This document shows positions 31,420 to 34,825 of a stretch of 34,825 nt of DNA, piece after piece (the stretch's first letter is position 1; the number at the start of each line of letters is the position of its first letter). Under the pieces are notes generated by a model. That model worked only from the letters and a program-made list of their open reading frames with translations, was not told the DNA's origin and did not search any database. The stretch covers positions 1 through 34,825 of the forward strand of contig JAHEDT010000031.1 of the NCBI GenBank assembly GCA_024641085.1, in the 5' to 3' direction. Position numbers and translations under genes: made by a program. The stretch comes from Geobacteraceae bacterium. GTDB lineage: Bacteria > Desulfobacterota > Desulfuromonadia > Desulfuromonadales > BM103.

Positions 31420-32145
31420 TCAGTTGGTGACAATGTCCGCAACCTCAGCACCTGCTTGACCAGGTAACTGGGACAAGACATGGGCGCGCGGCAGGAGAGC
31501 GACATCGGCAAAGCTCTTGCCGATGACCATGCGCCCCTCGCCGAGCAGTTCCTTGAGTTGCACTCCGTAGCCAGCGGGGAGGTCGAGCTCGACGTCGACC
31601 CGCAGCGCGTATCGTTCTTCCAGCCCCCTGATCTCACCCATGAAGCATGCCAGGGCCTCCCTGGGAGCTGGCGCGACCAGCAGGTCAAGATCGGAACCCT
31701 GATGGGTATAGGGAAGTCCGGTGTAAATCTCGAGGGCTGCAGACCCCCATGCACCCAGTACCAGGCCGAGGCGTCCCGCGAGTCGCTGAGCGACAGCCAG
31801 GGCTCTCAGGCTGGGCGTGCGTTCCGGGAGCGGTGACCCCAGGAGAGCGTAGGGGCTGGTGACGCGTAAAACCTCTGCGCGGCTGACCACTGCGGCGATC
31901 CGCAGGCGGCCTTCGGGCCCCACCCAAGGGCTGCAGAACCCGACGGGAACGCATGCCGCGGGAACCGTTCTGTCAGGGCGCCGGACGATGCCGGGGATCC
32001 GCGCTCCGGCTTTCTCCGCCAGCAGCACTTGAGCGGCCTGCTCCCTGGTCACCATCCGGCCACCTTCACCGTCCGCATGATCGGCCAGGGCCGCTGCGCG
32101 GCCTGCGTCCGAGATGTCAACCAGGGTGTGTCGTTTCCATGTCAT
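31420..32145 (-). CDS. mdcG: Phosphoribosyl-dephospho-CoA transferase (MdcG type, holo-ACP synthase)
   Basis: A 241-residue nucleotidyltransferase-like enzyme that attaches phosphoribosyl-dephospho-CoA to a serine of the malonate decarboxylase ACP. The signature is a GAWGSAALEIYTG motif (G134, S135) followed by SDLDLLV with Asp152 and Asp154 as metal ligands. It matches MdcG, which works with the MdcB product. In the M. rubra order this position is madK. It is located between madH and madF in the same direction. The ATG at 32145 follows CAGGTTGAC. Confidence 0.88.
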   Translation of the reverse strand: MTWKRHTLVDISDAGRAAALADHADGEGGRMVTREQAAQVLLAEKAGARIPGIVRRPDRTVPAACVPVGFCSPWVGPEGRLRIAAVVSRAEVLRVTSPYALLGSPLPERTPSLRALAVAQRLAGRLGLVLGAWGSAALEIYTGLPYTHQGSDLDLLVAPAPREALACFMGEIRGLEERYALRVDVELDLPAGYGVQLKELLGEGRMVIGKSFADVALLPRAHVLSQLPGQAGAEVADIVTN

Positions 32146-32183
32146 CTGTCAACCTGTCAGGAAAAGATCTCCGGGCACCGCGC

Positions 32184-33296
32184 TCAACGGGTTTTATGCC
32201 AGGTCGGGTCGGTCTTTGCGGTTTGCTGCAGGTCGAGCTGTGCCTGGACCATCAGCTCGAACATCCGCGTTTTGACCGGCCCGACCACCGTGGCGGCCAC
32301 GGCCGGACAGGACCCTCCGGTTGCCACTGCCGGGGCCAGTTCAAGCACCGTGGCCGGGGCTTCGAGCTGCACCTCCGGACGCACTTTCACTACCCGGCCC
32401 TTGATCCTCAGAATGGTCCGTGCCACCCGTCCCAGGGTCTCGGCTGAGCCTAGCGTGCTGGCCGCAATGTAGACTTCGTACTCAGGATGGGTTCGTTGCC
32501 GGCGATAGGTGATGATCTGACCAGCAGGGACCCCCGGCAGTCGGCAGACATGCCCGGACGTGCTGATCGGAAAGCTGTCACCCATCGGCAGGCCGCCGAC
32601 CACCAGCTCGTGGTAGTGATCCTGGTGCGGGGACGGAATCAGGGTGATGTCGTCGCGCAGCGGGATGCCGTTCAAGGTCAGCCAGCCGAACTCCTGGCAG
32701 CCGTAGATGTCGTGCACCCGCCAGCCGAAGCGCTCGGCGACTGGCAGCAGTTCCAGGTCGAGGGTCGTCCCTGCAGTGAAGACTATGACATCGCGGGGGA
32801 TGTCATTCTCCAGCCCCAGAGCGCAGGCGTCAACCAGCGCGGCGCGTAGAAAGCTCGATTCGCCGACGATCAGGTCGGGTGGGCCGCTGCACAGGGCCAG
32901 GAGGAAGGCGTCGCGGCTGGAACGAACCGGGAAACGCCAGCTCAACCCATACTCCCGCAGTGCCGCGGCCGGGAACACGTTCACCAGCGGGGCGTAGCTG
33001 ACCAGGACCTTGCCGTCGCGCATCACGCCGGCCATCTCGAGGGCTTTGGTCGCGGCCTTACCTCTTTCGGCAAGTTCCGCATGGGTGACGCCGACGATGT
33101 TCTGAAAAGCTGTCGAGCCGGTGGTAAAACTCACGAAGGCGAGGTTGTAGGGGGTGTGAATCTCTTCGATAATGTGTGCGGCCGTCGCCCCGGCAATGCC
33201 CTTGTCCTCAAGAGTCCGCCGGTCGGCTGTGGCCAGGGTCGGGGCGGTCCCGAACTCCTCCACCATCTGCTCAAGGTCCCGCAAGACTTTTGACAT
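32184..33296 (-). CDS. madH: Acetate:ACP ligase of the malonate decarboxylase (MadH)
   Basis: A 370-residue acyl-adenylate-type enzyme. It is about half the length of normal acyl-CoA ligases, with the phosphate-binding loop FTTGSTA (residues 57-63) and a later segment with DIYGCQEFGWLTLNG, the AMP-binding core motif, then GRVARTILRIKGRVVKVRPE near the end. In Malonomonas the MadH protein uses ATP to acetylate the ACP thiol and so starts the cycle. Position between madD and mdcG matches that cluster. A phenylacetate-CoA-ligase-like enzyme is the alternative, but context favours MadH. AGGG lies upstream of the ATG. Confidence 0.85.
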   Translation of the reverse strand: MSKVLRDLEQMVEEFGTAPTLATADRRTLEDKGIAGATAAHIIEEIHTPYNLAFVSFTTGSTAFQNIVGVTHAELAERGKAATKALEMAGVMRDGKVLVSYAPLVNVFPAAALREYGLSWRFPVRSSRDAFLLALCSGPPDLIVGESSFLRAALVDACALGLENDIPRDVIVFTAGTTLDLELLPVAERFGWRVHDIYGCQEFGWLTLNGIPLRDDITLIPSPHQDHYHELVVGGLPMGDSFPISTSGHVCRLPGVPAGQIITYRRQRTHPEYEVYIAASTLGSAETLGRVARTILRIKGRVVKVRPEVQLEAPATVLELAPAVATGGSCPAVAATVVGPVKTRMFELMVQAQLDLQQTAKTDPTWHKTR

Positions 33297-33359
33297 GGCG
33301 ATCCCTTTCTAAACGCTGCGCCACGAGCCGTTTGGCCTGCCGCGGCAGAGCGCCGTATC

Positions 33360-34238
33360 CTACTTGAGGTAGCGGTCGGCCACCGCGGCAAACTCTTCGT
33401 TCATGGTCCGCATGACCGCCCGGCGTGCGGTGCGACCGCCGCGCACCTCTCCCAGGGTGCCGCGGCCCCAGGGGCCAAGTTCATCATCCTTGCCGGCAGC
33501 TTTCAGGGCACGCACTTCGGCCACATGGGCGATCACCCGCTCACGCATGGCTTCGATCCGGTCGACCAGTTCCTCGACGCCGCCGAGTCGATAGAAGAAG
33601 TCCGGCCCTGCGGCAAAGACCGGGTTGGTTTTCGCCAGGTCCTGCAGCCACTCGATATTCAGCCGGGTAATGCGGGCGATGCTGGTGAGCGGCATGACGT
33701 GAATCATGGTATTGAAAGATGCCGTCAGGGACAAGACGTGATCGGCCTGCAGCCCATGGCAGAGGAACCCGCCGGAAATCGCCCGGCCCACCACCATGGC
33801 GATGATCGGGTGACCGGCCTTGCGGGCCTCGGCCAGGGCCATCTGATAGGCGCCGGTGGCCTTGTTCATGCCGGCGATCTCCTCCAGCTTGCCGGCGCCG
33901 TTGCCCGGGGTGTCAACGATGAGTACGATGGCCCGTTTTTCGGCAGATGCACGATCCTTATCAGCTTCGATACTGTGATAGACGGCCAGGGCCATCTTGT
34001 AGCCTTCTTCGAGTCCGATAATGCCGGCGTAGACCACGGGAAATTTCTGGTTCATGGTCATTGCGTCGCTGGCAATAATCGTGCAGACGTCACCGTCGAG
34101 ACTGGCGGTGCCGATGACCGCTCCGGGCCCGAACTCTTCGTCAGTCAGATGCAAGTTTCCCACCTCGCCTTCCCGGAAGCTGTCCGGGTCGACGATCATG
34201 TCTATGGCCTGGCGGCCCTGTCCGATCAAGTTGTCCAT
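33360..34238 (-). CDS. madD: Malonate decarboxylase carboxytransferase subunit MadD (MdcE-like)
   Basis: A 292-residue crotonase-fold carboxyltransferase subunit. Motifs include FPVVYAGIIGLEEGYKMALA, IVLIVDTPGNGAGKLEEIAG, HPIIAMVVGRAISGGFLCHG (oxyanion-hole Gly-Gly) and HVMPLTSIARITRLN. It works with MadC to move the carboxyl from malonyl-ACP to MadF biotin. The ATG at 34238 has AGGGA overlapping the stop codon of madC, so translation is coupled. Related MdcE proteins serve in the biotin-independent enzyme, but the biotin carrier nearby decides for Mad. Confidence 0.92.
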   Translation of the reverse strand: MDNLIGQGRQAIDMIVDPDSFREGEVGNLHLTDEEFGPGAVIGTASLDGDVCTIIASDAMTMNQKFPVVYAGIIGLEEGYKMALAVYHSIEADKDRASAEKRAIVLIVDTPGNGAGKLEEIAGMNKATGAYQMALAEARKAGHPIIAMVVGRAISGGFLCHGLQADHVLSLTASFNTMIHVMPLTSIARITRLNIEWLQDLAKTNPVFAAGPDFFYRLGGVEELVDRIEAMRERVIAHVAEVRALKAAGKDDELGPWGRGTLGEVRGGRTARRAVMRTMNEEFAAVADRYLK

Positions 34239-34247
34239 GCTGCGTCC

Positions 34248-34825
34248 CTAACTGGCAATCTTGAGCCGTTTGGCTGTCATCAGGAAGTCCTCAAGTTTCA
34301 TGTCCACCAGCTTGTCAGCGGTCGGGTTGCCAGCGTATTCCCAGACATCCCTGGAATCACGGGGGGCAATCTCGACGAGAGCGGCCACAGTGCGCAGCTG
34401 GGTCAAAACCTTGTCGAGGCTGCCGATGCGACGCAGCGCATCGACCTCCGCGTAAGGCATGGCCAGGATCTTCTGCAGGGCCCGGCGAAAAGCCGCGATC
34501 GTGTCCGGCACCAGGATATTGCAATCACCCATGAGATACTTGTGCTTGCCCCCGGTCACCCGGTAGACCAGGGCGCGGTCGGAGGCGTCGAACTCATCCT
34601 TACCCATCTCTTCTTCGATGACTTCCGGCCCGGTCAGGCCGAGGCGTCCGAAAGGGCTCATGATAATCGCATCGCTGGCCGCGGCGACGAATCCCATGCC
34701 GCCAAAACAGCCGACCCGGCCGCCGATGATGCCGATGATGGGGACTTTCCCCCGGCAGTCCTGGAACTGGTCCATGAGCTCGGCATGGGCGAGCAACCCG
34801 GCATTGGCCTCGTGCAGCCGCACAC
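34248..34825 (-). CDS. madC: Malonate decarboxylase carboxytransferase subunit MadC, C-terminal part
   Basis: The gene enters from the right edge; about 192 C-terminal residues are visible. The start is missing. VRLHEANAG at the edge and IGIIGGRVGCFGGMGFVAAASD, then LGLTGPEVIEEEMG, match the MdcD/MadC carboxyltransferase beta family with its two-glycine oxyanion loop. It pairs with MadD, nine bases downstream. Genes for the ACP, acyltransferase MadA and membrane decarboxylase MadB would be expected beyond the edge in the M. rubra order. Confidence 0.92.
   Translation of the reverse strand, partial: VRLHEANAGLLAHAELMDQFQDCRGKVPIIGIIGGRVGCFGGMGFVAAASDAIIMSPFGRLGLTGPEVIEEEMGKDEFDASDRALVYRVTGGKHKYLMGDCNILVPDTIAAFRRALQKILAMPYAEVDALRRIGSLDKVLTQLRTVAALVEIAPRDSRDVWEYAGNPTADKLVDMKLEDFLMTAKRLKIAS

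Overview
The window looks like a chromosomal piece of a GC-rich (by eye about 60%) anaerobic deltaproteobacterium of the Desulfuromonadia (Geobacter/Desulfuromonas/Malonomonas relatives). Three things point there: a class III anaerobic ribonucleotide reductase gene, a biotin-type malonate decarboxylase (mad) cluster of the kind described from Malonomonas rubra, and a set of housekeeping genes (dprA-smg-topA-trmFO, maf, yggS, gph, cpoB, a DUF4911 protein) typical of that group. No rRNA, tRNA, CRISPR array, phage or intact transposase gene was seen.

Left part (1-7.5 kb): the 5' end of nrdD on the minus strand, controlled by a well-spaced pair of NrdR-box-like sites, faces a divergent nikR. A gene-free stretch of about 900 bp (1787-2700) follows. 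It holds a CCCGCCA heptamer array and two ~100-bp copies of one sequence in opposite orientation. Each copy ends in the same short reading frame, so this looks like the remains of a dispersed repeat or mobile element. Next come a small membrane protein, a VTT/DedA-type membrane domain fused to a mercuric-reductase-like flavoprotein, and a type IV pilus/type II secretion assembly ATPase that stands alone here.

Middle part (7.6-25.6 kb): a long, almost wholly minus-strand run. Read in the direction of transcription it comprises cpoB, a LysM protein (ended by a strong terminator), dprA, smg (terminator), topA (terminator), trmFO, a PocR-like/GAF/GGDEF diguanylate cyclase, maf, a YggS PLP protein, gph, a MATE-like transporter and a tiny Cys-rich protein. 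Facing it on the plus strand are a U32 peptidase-like Fe-S protein, a YegS-type lipid kinase, two overlapping Nudix hydrolase genes and a DUF4911 protein, with a metallophosphatase on the minus strand between them.

Right part (25.6-34.8 kb): the malonate region. From the right edge inward on the minus strand lie madC (partial), madD, madH (acetate:ACP ligase), an mdcG-type phosphoribosyl-dephospho-CoA transferase and a minimal biotin carrier, madF. This is the C-D-H-K-F order remembered for M. rubra. Tail-to-tail with madF is a GntR/FCD regulator whose promoter overlaps MatR-like operators. Divergent from it is a second minus-strand set: triphosphoribosyl-dephospho-CoA synthase (mdcB/madG), an MdcH-type malonyl transferase, a SAM methyltransferase, a zeta-crystallin-like quinone reductase, a flavin reductase and an OsmC protein.

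Together these genes would make and load the special acyl carrier protein prosthetic group, transfer carboxyl from malonyl-ACP to biotin, and, with membrane and ACP subunits beyond the right edge, decarboxylate malonate with sodium export. The unusual features are the apparent mixture of biotin-dependent (Mad) and biotin-independent (MdcH) priming enzymes, and the BioC-class methyltransferase beside them.
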